A stretch of 64,000 bases of DNA. Source: Glycine soja. Lineage: Eukaryota > Streptophyta > Magnoliopsida > Fabales > Fabaceae. The first letter of the stretch is position 1. Each line of letters starts with the position of its first letter. The stretch lies in contig NC_041003.1 of NCBI RefSeq assembly GCF_004193775.1, positions 42,599,611 to 42,663,610 of the forward strand, in the 5' to 3' direction. This document shows positions 45,899 through 59,343 of this stretch, piece after piece. The notes under the pieces are model-generated. The model was not told the DNA's origin. It did not search any database and was given only the letters and a program-made list of their open reading frames with translations. Position numbers and translations under genes: made by a program.

Positions 45899-48022
45899 TA
45901 CTCAATATCCTTAAACAAATTTAATGTTGAAAAAAGAAGGTAAATTCTCACTATTCTTTTTTAGTATCATTTAAGGTAATTAGTATAATAACCCATGTCA
46001 TGTTAGGATGTTAAATTTTTAAATTTTATATTATTATAAAATTATTTTTTAAATGTATTTATTATATATTTGTTAGTATCATTTAAGGTAATAACATGCA
46101 AATTAAAAATATAAATTAACAATATCTTACATTAAAAAAAGTAATATGCGTTTTAATTATGCTGTTTCACTTAATAATTATAATTATTGCCACTGTGTTA
46201 AAATAAACATGTGAGATTATAAATACATAAAGACATGTCGAAGAGGAGTTCATGTTGGTTTTTTTTAACTCTAAACTTTTAATAATTTATTATATGATTT
46301 TTGTGATAAATGTGAAAGATAATTAAAAACTATGGTAAGATAATGTTGTACTTGAAAAATAATAATTAATATTATATCTCAGAATTATAAAATAACGTAT
46401 AAAGAAGAAGATTTTTTTTATTTTTTGAAATGTTAGTAGTAATTAGCATAAAGAAAATCTAGTAGTATCTAAAAACTGAAATAAAAATTTTGCGAATGAC
46501 TTATGACTTGGAATGAAACCGCTATTTATGATTGCTAACTAACAAATAAAGTGCTAGCAGACAAGAGTGGCAGATGGAGAAAGATCAGTGGTTTTGGTTG
46601 AGGCTAGAGCTACAAAAAAATATATTGTGGGCTGTAAAGCTGGTATTATATTCATGAATCATTTTTTTTTTTATGAATGAATAAAAAAAAATCATGAATC
46701 AATGAGGGAAGCCAAAACTGCTTTTGATAATACCATTTTTTATGTCGGGGTGCTACGAGGAAACTGCCGCGGTTTTCTCCAACCACCTTAACCTATTCTT
46801 TTCCAGCCACATAAATATTTTTGCCCTGTAGTCCTCGTGGTCACTTCAGGTTCTTTGATTGCCTTTAATTTGTAATTTGATTTGTTTTGCTACATGTTGA
46901 TCATTAATTTTTAACCACATGAAATGAAACGTGAACTCCTTTAATTTAAATCAAGCAACTCAAATGCAATTCAAAGTTCTAATCCTTTTTACAAAATAAA
47001 ATTATCATAGTTGGGTACAACGAGCAACAAAATCGTTAAATCGTTAATCCAATTTACGCTTATAGAGCAGCCCCATTACTACTTGCTAGATCCAGTCATA
47101 CAGAGGATGTGATAATTTAATCTTAGTAACGTAATAAAAAATGGAAAACAAACAAACAAATAAACAAACCAAAGCGTATTTATGGGAAGGTTTTGAATTT
47201 CTATGTGCGGCTACTTGAGACCAGTGGGTCTGTGTAACGACAAAGTTCACAGCGTGTACATGTATATTTCGTACATTGAGCTATAATATTTTTGGCTAAC
47301 AACGCTAAAATCCTTCTTTTCTAAGGGTTAAAAATATTGTAGTTACATTATACAAATCAAACAACGATGAAAGAGGAACTAGTTCGCATGTAGTTAAATG
47401 GTTGAATGATAGATCAGTTCTTGTCCGGATAGTTAATTTACAAAATTTTCGCCATTTGTTATAGTGTTTGGCAGGATGTAGCTAATTAGTGTAGAGTTTT
47501 TATTATTTAATAATTAGAATAACTTTGAATGAGAGTGTTTTCACGATTATTCTTCAACAAGAACATTTAAAAATGATTCAACAACAGTATTTTAAGAGTT
47601 TTTCTTCTACAAGACCATTTTTATATATTTTTGTTAATCTCCTATTTCTTTTAATCTATCCTTTTTTTTTCTAAATTTAATTTCAATATTTTTAAAAGAA
47701 AATTTTATGTATATAAAAGAAATACTTATCTAGTACATTACACATGCTAAAATACTAGTATAAAATAATATTGATTATATAAATTAGTATTTTATTATTT
47801 TAATTATAATAATGATTATTTGTAATTTTAACTTTTGATTTATATGAATGATCCATAATGAGTTAGATACTTATTTTGAGTAAAATGAAGGCTTTTTGCT
47901 CTTATTTAATTTTATTATAAAATTTTTTACTTATTACATGGTTTAATGTGCACAAGTGTGGGGAAACTCTAGTCATTGAATAGAGAACAAATTTATCTTA
48001 TTCCTTTTTTTGAAGACAATGC

Positions 48023-49018
48023 TCTTAGAAAGTAAGTTATGAATCTGACTCAATTCAACAAAATTGATTTATAACTAAGGCAAGGGTTGTCCCCACTTAT
48101 ATACACTTAATAAGCCTCATCACTAGTCAATATGGGATCTCCAACACTCCCCTCACACTGAGAACTAAACATCTCAAGTGTAAAGTTTACAAGATTGAAC
48201 ATCTCGAACGTAAAATTTGTAGGAATGAACATCTAAGGGTGGTCTGATAGGTCCAACAATAGATCGCTAATATATATTTTGATATCATCTTAGAAAATGG
48301 GATATGGACCTAACTCAATCCCATAAAATTGATTTGTAAGGTGAGTGGGCATGGCAATTGAACTTGCCCCCATGGGGACTGACCAACACATGTCACGAGT
48401 TTAATGGGGAAAAATTAAGTTGATCGAATTCGGATTTTTCCCGCTTGAGAAAGTTGGGGTGGGGATGAGGGCAGGTATTGTAATCCCTGTCCCACACTCA
48501 TACCTGCACCCACCCTAGTATTAGTATAACTTATATAACTAAATTACATAACTAAACCCTAATTCCTAATACATATATAACTTGGGTGATCTCTGCATTG
48601 TTGCTCGTGCTCATGCCTCCTTCATAGCTCTGTTGTCGGCCTCATGCCTCCTTTATCACATTGCCCTCTGTGCTCCTTCATAACAATAGTTCTCTACGCT
48701 TGTTTGTCGAGCTGCATCATGCTCATGGTCCTTCATCTCATTGTTCTCTATGGACTATGCATCATTCATCTCGCAGAGTAAGGCTCATCGTTCTCTGTGT
48801 GTCATTCATCTCGTTCATGGCTTGTCACTAGGTTAGGGCAGGGAAACTTGACACCCAACGAAAGTGGGGGTGGGTCTAAATTTTTAACCCTAATAGGTAT
48901 CGAGGGCGGGGGTGGGGAGGTTAAACCCTCTCCCACCCCGCCATATTGTCATGCCTAAATGTGAAGGTTACTCTCCACTTAATAGGCCTCATTGCTAGTC
49001 GACGTGGAATCTCTAACA
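48023..49018 (-). mobile_element. TRIM-like miniature LTR element carrying a nested insertion
   Basis: Two direct repeats of about 124 bases, 48023-48146 and 48288-49018 (the second split by a ~610-bp insertion), flank about 141 internal bases. Shared parts include CTTAGAAA, ACTCAAT-CC-AAAATTGATTT, CACTTA-TA-GCCTCAT and CTAGTC-A-GT-GGA-TCT. Read on the minus strand each LTR starts TGTTRGAGAT, and directly after the first LTR comes TGATATCA, close to the initiator-Met primer site TGGTATCA. The + strand flanks AATGC and ATTGC agree at 4 of 5 bases. No coding capacity, as expected of a TRIM. Confidence 0.7.
48347..48956. mobile_element. hAT-like non-autonomous element inside the TRIM
   Basis: Termini GGGCATGGCAAT and, inverted, AGGCATGACAAT match. 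The ends are followed by GGGTGGGG-type G-rich and CCCACCCC-type C-rich tracts, a style common in plant hAT derivatives. It splits the TRIM terminal repeat exactly between AAGGTGAG and its resumption AATGTGAAGG, which may be diverged copies of an 8-bp duplication. Confidence 0.55.
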
Positions 49019-49439
49019 ATTGCATTGAAATCATAAAACAACGACTAACATACTAATGGAGGGAGATGAGAGAAATAGGATGTAAGAGAATGTGAGGATG
49101 AGAAGGGGTGGATTTGTGTTAACCAGGGAGGTAGAAAGTGAAAGAATCAGGATCAATATGACACAAGGCTAATTATGGCAAAGAAGATTTCTATCAGAGT
49201 AACAGGCAAAAAGTGACTTATTATTATTTCATGAACTTTCCTGATAACTTTAAGGTGTCATCACAATGACAAAAATATTTCAAGAGTGGGGAAAGGTGGA
49301 AAGCGATTTTGTTTTATTATATGCTATGCAAGTGTAAAGATTTAGTAGAGATAAAAACATAATTAAATAAGATATAGATAGGGTCGTATAAATTTAGGAT
49401 GCAATATATCAACGGATGCCAACATCATGAATAAGAAGA

Positions 49440-50215
49440 GGTAATTGAGTGTAGCGAGAATACTTATTTAGACAACGTCTTGCAGGGCGACAAACTTGTT
49501 TAAGAGGCCTCTTATTAATGATCTTTTGTCCTCAATTTGGTTAGTGGATGAAGTATTACTTGAGTTAATTCTTTTGAATGGTGCAAAGAGTTATCACTTG
49601 TCTTTATCATCTTTGGGGGTCCATTTTGAATAGCCTTACCGTGTGTGGTTTGAGGTGGAGGTTGTCTATGAGGAGGACTGGTTTGAAACTCAAAAAGATA
49701 TGAAATTGAATGAGATTAATGATAGGGATTTGAGAAATAATTTTTTGAGGGATTAATATAGGCACTTGATGGATGATGTGTTGAAAATGGATGATATAAT
49801 AATAAAGGTTGAAGGAATTATGATTGCTACGAAATTAGTGAAGATCTTAGGGGTAAAGATTAAGGAATGTGAAATTGTGGATATATATATGGAATTGCAA
49901 ATGCTAACTTAAGAATTAGGAAATGTGATGCATATAAGGTTAGATGAAAACAACCACAAATTCATCTATTGTGGACAACTACCAATTAGCCCGGTCAATT
50001 AATGAATTGGGATGTGATTACATGGATATTGAAAGGATTGGTTAGCCAATAATATACACAGATGGCTAACAAGTGCAATATGTAATTAATGGTGACAAAA
50101 AGTGGGAACAGTGATCCGAGAAGAAAGGGTAGGAGATCTTGTGTGGTAGGGTGTATAACAAGAAGATTGATCCTACGGTTAAAATCCATGGTTTATGGTG
50201 GATCACCCTAGCCTT
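49440..50215 (+). pseudogene. Decayed coding-like sequence, unidentified
   Basis: One frame reads for long stretches with few stops and normal amino-acid composition, for example SIWLVDEVLLELILLNGAKS and HLMDDVLKMDDIIIKVEG, then KLVKILGVKIKECEIVDI. It is less AT-skewed and more purine-rich on + than its surroundings. Stops occur near 49635, 49755 and 49910. I cannot name the family; a transposon-derived protein is as likely as a host gene. Confidence 0.3.
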
Positions 50216-50219
50216 TGCC

Positions 50220-53200
50220 CTAGACGCAATCCTAAACCATCAGTAAATTTGATCGTGATGTGCTTTATTCATGTCAGCAAGGGTGCAGAGTAAAATCTTC
50301 TCTTTATGGTGTTTATTAATGCTTAAAATTTATGCTTTACAGGGGTATTAGGCCTAACTCAAGTCGTTAGCCAAATTATGATTGTAAGGTACATTTTTCA
50401 ATACTAAAATATTCAAAGTTGCTCCAAATATGCAGCATTGTTCAATCATGTTGCAAGCCATGAGGAAAAAAGATAAAAGCAATCGCAAATTAATAATATA
50501 AAATTATAGTCGATTGTCAATAAACTGTAGTATAATGCTTGCAATAAAAGAATACATACGTAAAAATCTCAAAGTTACACAAGCAAAATTTGTTTGAAAA
50601 CCTTGATGTACAAACAATCGGATATAAGCATAAAATCTTTGAAAGTATATTACAGCAAGGCTATAAATGAGGATAGTTTAGACTTAAGTTGAAGCTCTAT
50701 TGACTTTGTAATATGATTTACATGTATAACTCTTCAAAAATAAAACTATATTATTATTCAACTTTTAAATCTGGTGACGTTAATGATTGATTTCCATGAT
50801 TAATCACTTGGTTCATAGGAAAGAGATCACAACCGGGCATAGAGAAAACATCATATCTATCTAAATTCAAACTTAAAAGTCGAAACCATGAAACAAAGAC
50901 AAATCGAGGCCCACCCCTTCTTTCATTATTTTTTTAATTAATTCTTTTCAGAATTTTGATCGTATATACTCTTAAAATTTAATAAATCTTGCTCAAATTT
51001 ATTTCATTGTCTTTTCTAAATATTAAAGAGAAAGAGAGAGAGATCATATTGTTTTATAGTTTTATCACCAAATGGTGTCACTCCTTTATCTATTTGCTTA
51101 TTGCGTAGCCTATGCTAATATAACACCATTCAACATAGAACTTACGTAATTTATATTTTTTTACAACTTATTTCTATGATAATTAACCGTAACATAAATT
51201 TATAAATTTTCAAAAATGTATAAATACAAAAAATCAGTCCATTAGATAATTGCATACAGATTCATATAAATGGAATTCTAAATTTCAGGATATAGAATGT
51301 GTGCAGTAAAACAAAAAGGATATACAATACGTGAAATTACTTTTATGTGAATGTTTAGATGTTATTAAAATGTTGTTGCATTACTACACAAAAAAGTTAT
51401 GACAATAAACTATTAACTGACTAACCATTCCACCTCGTGTACATTTGATCAATAAATGATTTCCATGCAATAATATAAACATCCAAACATTGTTATTTTA
51501 AGTAATTAAGGAATATAAAATCAATTCTGTGAGCTTGGGATAGGGATCCCAAATTCTCTACTGGAATTGGATTTAGTATTCTTTAGTAGGGATGTTGAAA
51601 TTCTAATTCAACAAACTAACATGTGGTTGATTCTAGTGAAATTGGATTTAGTACCCATGAATGTTCAAATTTAAATTGATTCAAAATAAAAGTCAAAAAT
51701 CACTTTAAAAAAAGTCCAACCAAGTCGATATTTTTTGGGTTTGTTGGTGTCTTTGTGTTCAAACCAGGTAGTTAGGTTTGATTTGCGGTTTCTATCTTTG
51801 AAGTTAATTCAAATTAAATCAAACCTTATATAGTGTATTTTTTTCATACGACTTTTTTTAGAATATGATTGGTTTTAAGATGGATGAAAATTTGAAATTT
51901 TTTTATTATAAAATATTTAACATATTGATTAGTTTTGTAAATTGTTAATTATTAGCAAAATTTTTAATATAATTTGATATAAAAGATGAAATAAGTAAAA
52001 GAATAATAATTAAATCAATATTTTAGCTAATAAAAACCAAAAAATCAAACCAAACAAAATCATAAAAGATTGACTTGATTTAGTTCGAATTTGAAATCAA
52101 ATTAAAACTGAATCAAATCAAATCGCATATGATTTTATGTTTGGTTCGGATGATTTTTTAATAAAAATTGAACTAAATCACATCACGGATACCCTTAAGA
52201 AAAATCTCGAATTCAAATTTTGTGAATAAAAGGATATAATTATAATAAGAGATCTCATTAAAGGTGATAAGTTAGGTTTTTTGATAAATATTAATCATCA
52301 GTCTCATAAGTACTTCATACTAATGTCATGGTGAAAAAAAATATTACTATTTGTTAATTTTTTTTATCCATAAAATCGAAAAAAATATCAAATGATTCAC
52401 TAACACTCACTACTCAATCAATTGATCTCATTTGTAATACTACTTGCCAGTTTTCTTGAACGAGAATTAGAATTTTTCTATTTTTAATTAATTCTTATTA
52501 GTTGAGACCTTTGCCGTCAAATTTTATACTTCTCTAATATATACGTATTTATTTATTTTCTGAGGATTTACTTAGCCATTTTCGTGTAGTGGGTTAATGG
52601 ACTGAAATGATTGATCAAAGGGAGTATTACGTACCCCGGCCTTGTGCTATAAATATAATTAAGGCTACCACCATATAACCTAAATTTAACTACTAAAGAA
52701 AATGTCATTATTTCTTTTGTAGACTAGCTTTTTTGTTACATATCCATAGCATGTTCTTAGATTCTTCATAGGATGATAAAAACTTAAAAATGACCTGTTA
52801 CTTGAGTGGCGTTTTCACAAGTGTTTTTATATATAATTAATTTGATCTGTTTTTTTTACAGTTGATTTGAAAAAACAAATAAATACATAAGCATATATAC
52901 ACATTATCACAATTTTAATCATTAATATTCATAACCTCACACTTTTTAAAAGCACTTCCTCGATCTAGACAATACATTATTGAAACTCCCTAACCATATG
53001 GTCGACTTCTATATGACAATGAGAATTCTCAACAACCTTGCTATTCAGAAGGAACCCTTCATCAAAGGGATAATTAAGCATCAACTTTTTTAAAAAAATT
53101 AAAAATAAAAATTGTTGGACAAGCTTCAACTTTAATGAGTTAAGAAGATTTGAGTTCATAGGTATCCCAATTTGGACAGGCTGTCTCCTACTGTATAGTA

Positions 53201-54428
53201 ACGTCGTGAATCTGCATATGTTTAATTACCACAAACGATTCTTATTCATGGCAGAAGAATCATTTCGTGTATCATGTACATATAATCTACTACGTTGCAA
53301 TTTCAAATACCTACTTGCAAGTTGCGAATCAAGTGGCATGTATTGCGGTAGCTAGATTAATTGTTAGGCTTATAGGTTACTAACATAGAAGCTACTAGTA
53401 AAAAAACAAGTACGTGGGCCTTGCGTTATAAATGCATATACATGCATACTAACCAATAAAAACTGCTATAGTATTAGTATTGCATTAGCGACAATAATAA
53501 CAACAATAATAAATTATATCCAAAGTATAACTATGTGGATCATGATCAATTAATAGAGCCAAAACTGGAAGAAACTCTAATAGGGAATCCCTACATACAA
53601 ATAATTTCCATATAGGGAACAGGTCAGTAGAGTGTAGAAGACAGTATAAGTCAAAAGGGGAAGCAAATATTGGTTATGATATTTGCATATTCGTAAAGTA
53701 GCTACAATTCAAATACATAAGCCAAAGAAGATCCGTTAAAAAAATAGTACGTGGTTGCCTTCACACTGCTATTATTGTATTTGTGTACGTAAATATATTA
53801 GCAATGTCTACAATTGCCAGGTGTGGGTAAGAATAGAGGTTCTACACTTCCTATATGCTATTAGAAACGAAAGTTAAATAGATACACAGTGTAATTTATT
53901 ATTTGACTAGAGGACAATTTGTATTAACTAATAATTGCACATATTGGATAGGAAATTAGAGCCGTAGAGCAGAAAAGAACAAAAAAAGATCACCAACCAA
54001 TTTGAATTTATGAGCTAAGGCAAAGTTTGGAAGCATTTGGGGAGTGGGACCCTACTCTGAAATCTTCTTCAAAGGTGAGAGAAATTTATGGGTTGGATTT
54101 TTTGTTGAACTTTTAACATGCTAAGAACCTGAGAAGGTTTTATGATGTTAACTCTCCCATTCTGGTTTCAAAGACAGATCTGAGGGTCAAAGTTTCCCAA
54201 AAAATTCCTATTAAATATTTAATGTGGTTTTGGTTGTAGAAATTTCGGTGAAAAAGACATAAATGACCCCCTCTATTTGCGAGGGAAGATCTAGAGAGAT
54301 GTGTAATGTGAAAAGCAGATTCCATTTTGGTCTTGGGGTATTATAGATGCAAATGATATACCTTATAATTAACACGTGTAATGTGAAGCATATAATAAGC
54401 AATTTGCAAGAAGCTTTTCTGTGTGCCC
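50220..54428. other. Intergenic region upstream of the bHLH gene
   Basis: AT-rich with no supported gene. It includes a possible hAT-like relic at about 51590-52197. The last 1-2 kb should contain the bHLH promoter. Confidence 0.4.
51590..52197. repeat. Possible hAT-like relic
   Basis: Starts near TAGGGATGTTGAAAT and ends near ATCACGGATACCCTTA, a weak inverted pair. The inside is full of AATTCAAATTAAATCAAAC / GGTTTGATT-type inverted stretches. The ends are uncertain. Confidence 0.3.
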
Positions 54429-54438
54429 TTATAAATAT
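54429..54438 (+). promoter_or_regulatory. TATA box of the bHLH gene
   Basis: TTATAAATAT lies 95 bases before the start codon, followed by a short leader with an (AG)n tract at about 54511-54521. Position and sequence suit a plant TATA box. Confidence 0.65.
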
Positions 54439-54523
54439 GCTCCAACTTAGTGCATTATCTTCTCAAGGTAGTATTTCCTAAACAATTAGCCATCACAACA
54501 GAGAAAAAAAAAGAGAGAGAGAA

Positions 54524-56478
54524 ATGGAGCTTCAAGACCATGATTTCTTGGAGGAATTAATGTCTCTAAGAAGAGAAACATGGGATACCAATCCATGTTC
54601 ACAAGAAAACCAGCTTTTCTCTAATGGCTGGAGTTTTGATTGTTTTGAGGATCAAAACTATCATCAAGCTTTTCCTCCAAACTCTTTCTCTTGCCAACAA
54701 GTTCCTCAAAGTTACAATAACAAAGGCTACAACTACAATGAAATTTATAGTTCCTTACTACATGAATTCTCTGCACCCCAAGTTATAGATTCATCATCCT
54801 ATAACACCCTTGATACCTCTCCTTTTCTGGCTCAAGAAGATTATCCATTGTCCATGATGGAAGAAGAAGATCCGGGCTTTCTTGGGGAAGAGCTTCATTG
54901 TTTGGACCTTCAAACCACATGCAAAATGGAGCCAAGCCATTCCACTGAAATGCCTATTTTCAACACAACTTCATCATTTGTGGAGAGAAAGAATAGAGCA
55001 AAGAAGCTTCAGGGGCAGCCTTCAAAGAACCTAATGGCAGAGAGGAGAAGAAGAAAGAGGTTAAATGACAGGCTCTCCATGCTAAGATCAATTGTGCCTA
55101 AGATAAGTAAGGTATGAAGTTAGAATGAGTCATTATGAGAAGTACTATTTATTGTCTTAGTTCAAAGATTATGAATGTCTCACTATCAATTGATCAGAGA
55201 ATAATCCCGCACACAGTGGGAATAATATAATTCTTTTATTAAATAAATCATTCTCACTTGTGTAAATGTAGTCCATTGGGTTGAAGTACTTGAATGTAAA
55301 ACCACATAGAACTACTATGGTTTGTGTCATATATGCAGCATAAGTGCTAATTTGCTTGTTGAAAATGCCTATCGCAGATGGACAGAACAGCTATACTTGG
55401 AGACACTATCGGTTATATGAAGGAGCTCTTGGAAAAGATTAAGAATTTGAAGCAAGAAATAGAAGTGGATTCAAACATGGCTGGCATTTTCAAGGATGTG
55501 AAGCCAAACGAAATCATAGTGAGAAATTCTCCAAAGGTATGTGTACTTTTTAAGTTTGAGGAATTTGAATTTTTGTCTTTAACTTTAAAACTAGTCTATG
55601 AGATGAGAGTTGTCTGCTAGTTATATACACTATTTTGATCATATTACTAGTTGATGTGAAATCTCCAACACGGCTCAATTGTCTTCTGAGATTCTTTTGA
55701 AGTCAAAATAAATCATCATTGAAGGATCCCAATTGTGATTTTGTGCAGTTTGATGTGGAGAGGAGAAATGTCAATACAAGGGTGGAGATCTGCTGTGCAG
55801 GGAAGCCAGGCTTGTTGCTGGCTACCGTAAACACCTTGGAAACATTAGGCGTCGAGATCCAACAATGCGTTATTAGCTGTTTCAATGATTTCACAGTGCA
55901 AGCTTCTTGCTCAGAGGTATATTAGATAGGGTAAAAATGTATTCATAATTTATGTTCTATTCTATAATGAAAATAGATAAAAACATCAGGACAAACCTGG
56001 GTATTCTCTAGTTGAAAATTAAGGACTAATCTCACAAGTTACTAAGATAAGTTGATTTTTCTCTAGAAATATTCTCTTATACACACAAACATAATGATCA
56101 AACCCCTTGATCATATGCCTAAAGAACATAATCAATTGTATTACACCATATTAGTAAAAGAGCGTGAAAAAGTATATTTTGGTTTCACTAAAAGGTGGAA
56201 TTGAAGAGATTAAGAGAACATATACAACCGAAAAATTTAATTTTGTCCACTCAGCAAACCCCACCATAGTATGATGGTTTTTTGGCCGTGTCTAAAGATT
56301 CCCTACTTTGTAGATTTTGGGTTCAACCCATATGGGCATTTTTGTTGAGCAATTGAGTAATCGACTTTATTCTCTATATGTTATTTAATAGGAATTGCTG
56401 CAGAAGACAATTCTGAGTTCTGAAGATATAAAGCAAGCACTATTTAGAAGCGCAGGATATGGTGGACGATATTTGTGA
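54524..56478 (+). CDS. bHLH transcription factor, bHLH93/ICE-like
   Basis: Four exons with GT-AG borders, all phase 0: 54524-55111, 55378-55536, 55749-55916 and 56392-56478. They encode 333 residues. The N-terminal part ([17 protein letters not shown]) is typical of the bHLH93/bHLH61 group. The bHLH domain covers about 168-219: basic region [16 protein letters not shown] (169-184), loop, and second helix [20 protein letters not shown] after the first intron. Glu173 and the following arginines predict E-box DNA binding. Residues 250-305 look like the C-terminal ACT-like dimerisation domain of this group. The protein is expected in the nucleus. In Arabidopsis the closest group affects flowering and development; the role here is inferred from family only. 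Confidence 0.93.
55590..55675 (-). repeat. TRIM LTR fragment in an intron of the bHLH gene
   Basis: TTATATACACTATTTTGATC, then ACTAGTTGATGTG and AAATCTCCAACA match the LTR end of the 48-kb TRIM family. Located in the second intron. Confidence 0.45.
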
Positions 56479-58280
56479 AAATAGAAGAGAGGTGCAAAAT
56501 AACACAGAAAGTGCACCATAGCTAGGGGAGAGTTTTTGAGTTTCTGATCATAGTGATATCCATTGATTTACAAGCCAATCTAGCCGGATTTCGTTTTTCT
56601 TAGTGTAAGACAATAATTGATTTCTTCAACATGATGCCTATTGTAACATTTTCAAATGGAATCGTAAAAAAAATGTTAAAATTATTGGAGATGCCTATTA
56701 ATCATGGTGATTGGTTTTGTTCCCTAGCATTATTTTTTTGGGATAAATGTTCCCTAACATATTCTTAACACAAAAGTCAATTAGATTGAATTGCCAGGGC
56801 GTGATGAACTCGTGCTTAATTATGATTATAAGGCGCATTTCATCTAATCTAATACAAAGTAGGGAACAGTTACAAAGCTTTCTTGCTGAGGGGCTGCATC
56901 GTTTATGGCATAAACCACACATACACCGAATGAATTATATAATAATAAACGTATTAAGTGGTAGATTAAAGTGTGCGCGAAGCAAATTTTAACCTATAAT
57001 TTTTTTAAAAAAAGTAAAGTTAAAATAAATTAAATTAATCTTAATAGTGCATTTATACCGTGAAGATATACATATATGGAGGGTCAAGTCAGAGTGTAAC
57101 AGCAACATCTATATAAATCTATATAAAAGAATAGTTTGTCAAAAAGTCTAAAATGGATATCCAATATTGATGACACGTCACTTGGACATAGGTAATTTGG
57201 ACTTTTCATCGGTCCATAAAAAAATGTCTGGTGACTTTCTCTTTTCTCTTTACTCATTATTCCTTCCTTCTCTTTCTCCTCCTCCATCTTTTCCTCTCTT
57301 TTTCCTTTTTCTCTTATCTTTCTCTTTCTTCCTAAACCCTAAACTCCCCCACCATGGCATGCGTATCCCGGTCCTCCGCCCCGCACCTCCTCTACTCCCT
57401 CTGTGTTATGTGTTGTGTGTGTTTTTTTTTCTTTTTTAAAAAATCTTATTTATGCTTTCAATAATCTTCGTCTTCTTCTTTTTCATTTTTCTCTTATCTT
57501 TCTCTTTCTTCACGTGAATACCCTCCGCTTTATGTTCTACGATTGGGTTGTTGTGGCGCGAGGCATTGTCGGAGGTAGAAGTGGAACGATGGAGATTATT
57601 TTTGTCTTTGAAAGAGTTCCTAGTGGTGTTTGTTTGGGAAAAAGTGTGGTGTTTTTTTTTTGTGGTTTTGAATAGTTATGTTTTTCTCTGAGAGAAAGCT
57701 TAGTTTTTTCTCTAGATCTGTTACAACATGTTGTTTTCTTGAGGCTTGCTGTATGTGTAGCTAAACGACCAAAAAGATTTGCCGTTTGTCTCTCTTTCTT
57801 TCTTGATTTTAACTTAAACATTGCTCAAGTTAAGAAGATGTACGAACTACGTGAAAAGGGATATAGTATATATTGAAGATTTTTTTTGTTGAGAAGCAAA
57901 GTATGAATTTAATATTCAACCAAGCTGGGAGAAGACGAAACAAAAGGGCACTATTAATATTGTTGCCTCCCTCAACATGTCACCCCACCACATCCCACTA
58001 CAACTACTATTAGGTTATATTAGTTTTAGTGATTTTCTTTATTCATTTCACTTTTTTGTTGGGCATTTTCTAGAACAGTTTTCGTTCAAGCTTTAATAAT
58101 TGTAAAATATGATATTTTGTTTATAATTGAGACCAAATGTGTATCATTTATGCCAATCATTTCATTTTAATTGCAAGTTTACATTGTATACTAAATTATT
58201 TGCAGAAATATAAAGTTTCTGACATGTGGTTAATTTCCACTTCGATTTTGATGTTTTCTTTTCTTTCTATGAATGTTTAG
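56479..58280. other. Intergenic stretch, no supported gene
   Basis: 3' flank of the bHLH gene, then CT-rich sequence at about 57235-57520. Frames at 57167-57439 and 57403-57675 are Phe/Leu/Pro-rich products of this skew and are not supported. It may include non-coding upstream sequence of the broken acyltransferase copy. Confidence 0.4.
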
Positions 58281-59212
58281 GTGACTCATCTTTTGGGGGT
58301 TCTTGGCTTTGGTTGCTTTTGCTTCATCTTCGAGGCAAGTAAGTTGATTCTGTTTGGCACAATGCATTGGTTTTTCTTTTTCTTTTTTTAAACAGATTTC
58401 AATGCCTTCTTTATTGGTTTTCATTTTTTTATTACACTCTTTTACCAAGGCCACAAGTCGTTCCCTTGGTATATTGTTTGTTCTATGTCATATTTGTTCC
58501 TCTCCTTTGGATATATTATAGGTCCAAGAAATGACATTACTATCTCTTGATAAATGATGATATCTCAAATTTTGTATTTCAAGTTTTTTGTGCAACTATG
58601 AAACTAGAGAAATGATAGTAAGTAACAATGGATTCTTTAACATTCTCTTTTAAATACACTCATTATTGGTTGGAATTTATTAGAAATAGTAAATTTTGTG
58701 TGGCTCTTGCTACTCTCACTCATGATTTGTGTTTTCTAATCAATTTTAACTTTGTTAAAGAGTGTGTTACAGAGTGAATTGCTAACACTCCTCATGAAAC
58801 TATTCTATGTTTTGTGAATTTAAGCAGTGCTTCAATTCCTTGACTAATTAAAGTCATTGGAATAATGTCTCAATGTTATCATTATCATAAGGATATAGGT
58901 ATTAATTCCATGTGTTACTATAGTAGAAACCTATGTAATGAAAACTAGGTGGTAAAGTGATTTGTTCATGCATTTTCAGGACTTTTGTTATTATGCCAAT
59001 ACAATCTTCTTGGTTTACCTCCTTTTTTACCCAAGCAATGAAAAACTTTTCCTAGTTTGCTTTTCAATTGCTGAGGTAAGCATGTTATGCTTGATAATTT
59101 GATGTCTTGGTAGAAGAACGGTTCATTAGTGTGGGCTTTGATTGTTTGGCGCTTAGCTTATTTTTCAATTTGGTTGACAAAATTGTCAGTGTTCTTATCC
59201 ATCTTTTGTCTG
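58281..59212 (+). pseudogene. Broken glycerophosphocholine acyltransferase-like gene (DUF2838)
   Basis: Four exon-like blocks in order. The first (58281-58338) reads VTHLLGVLGFGCFCFIFEA and has a GTAAGT donor. The second (about 58449-58560) reads [21 protein letters not shown] and then hits TGA at 58532-58534, where the family has Trp, followed by HYYLL. The third (58980-59075) is fully open with AG and GT borders and reads [20 protein letters not shown] and onward to AE. The fourth (about 59119-59212) has VWALIVWR and, in another frame, VDKIVSVLIHLL. These match my memory of the membrane part of plant DUF2838 proteins, which acylate glycerophosphocholine in the endoplasmic reticulum. The N-terminus and all later exons are missing. 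Confidence 0.75.
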
Positions 59213-59341
59213 GTATGTTATACCTTTATTTTTCAGTAGTCCTATTTTTTTTTTTACAAAATAATAAAACTTTGGAAAATCTTACTCTTCTATGATCATT
59301 ATAGAGTCATGCTTTCCATTGTCAAATATTGGAAATATTTA

Positions 59342-59343
<2 letters not shown>

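Larger units (their letters stand above)
42566..48015. other. AT-rich intergenic region, no gene seen
   Basis: More than 5 kb without a supported gene. It holds AT microsatellites at 44013-44043 and 45848-45896. Frames at 44128-44343 (-) and 45078-45291 (both strands) were examined; no family could be named. Confidence 0.4.

Noticed and set aside
57167..57675. Two overlapping Phe/Leu-rich frames
   Set aside because: They come from a CT-rich stretch; no domain or splice support, and the frames overlap out of phase.
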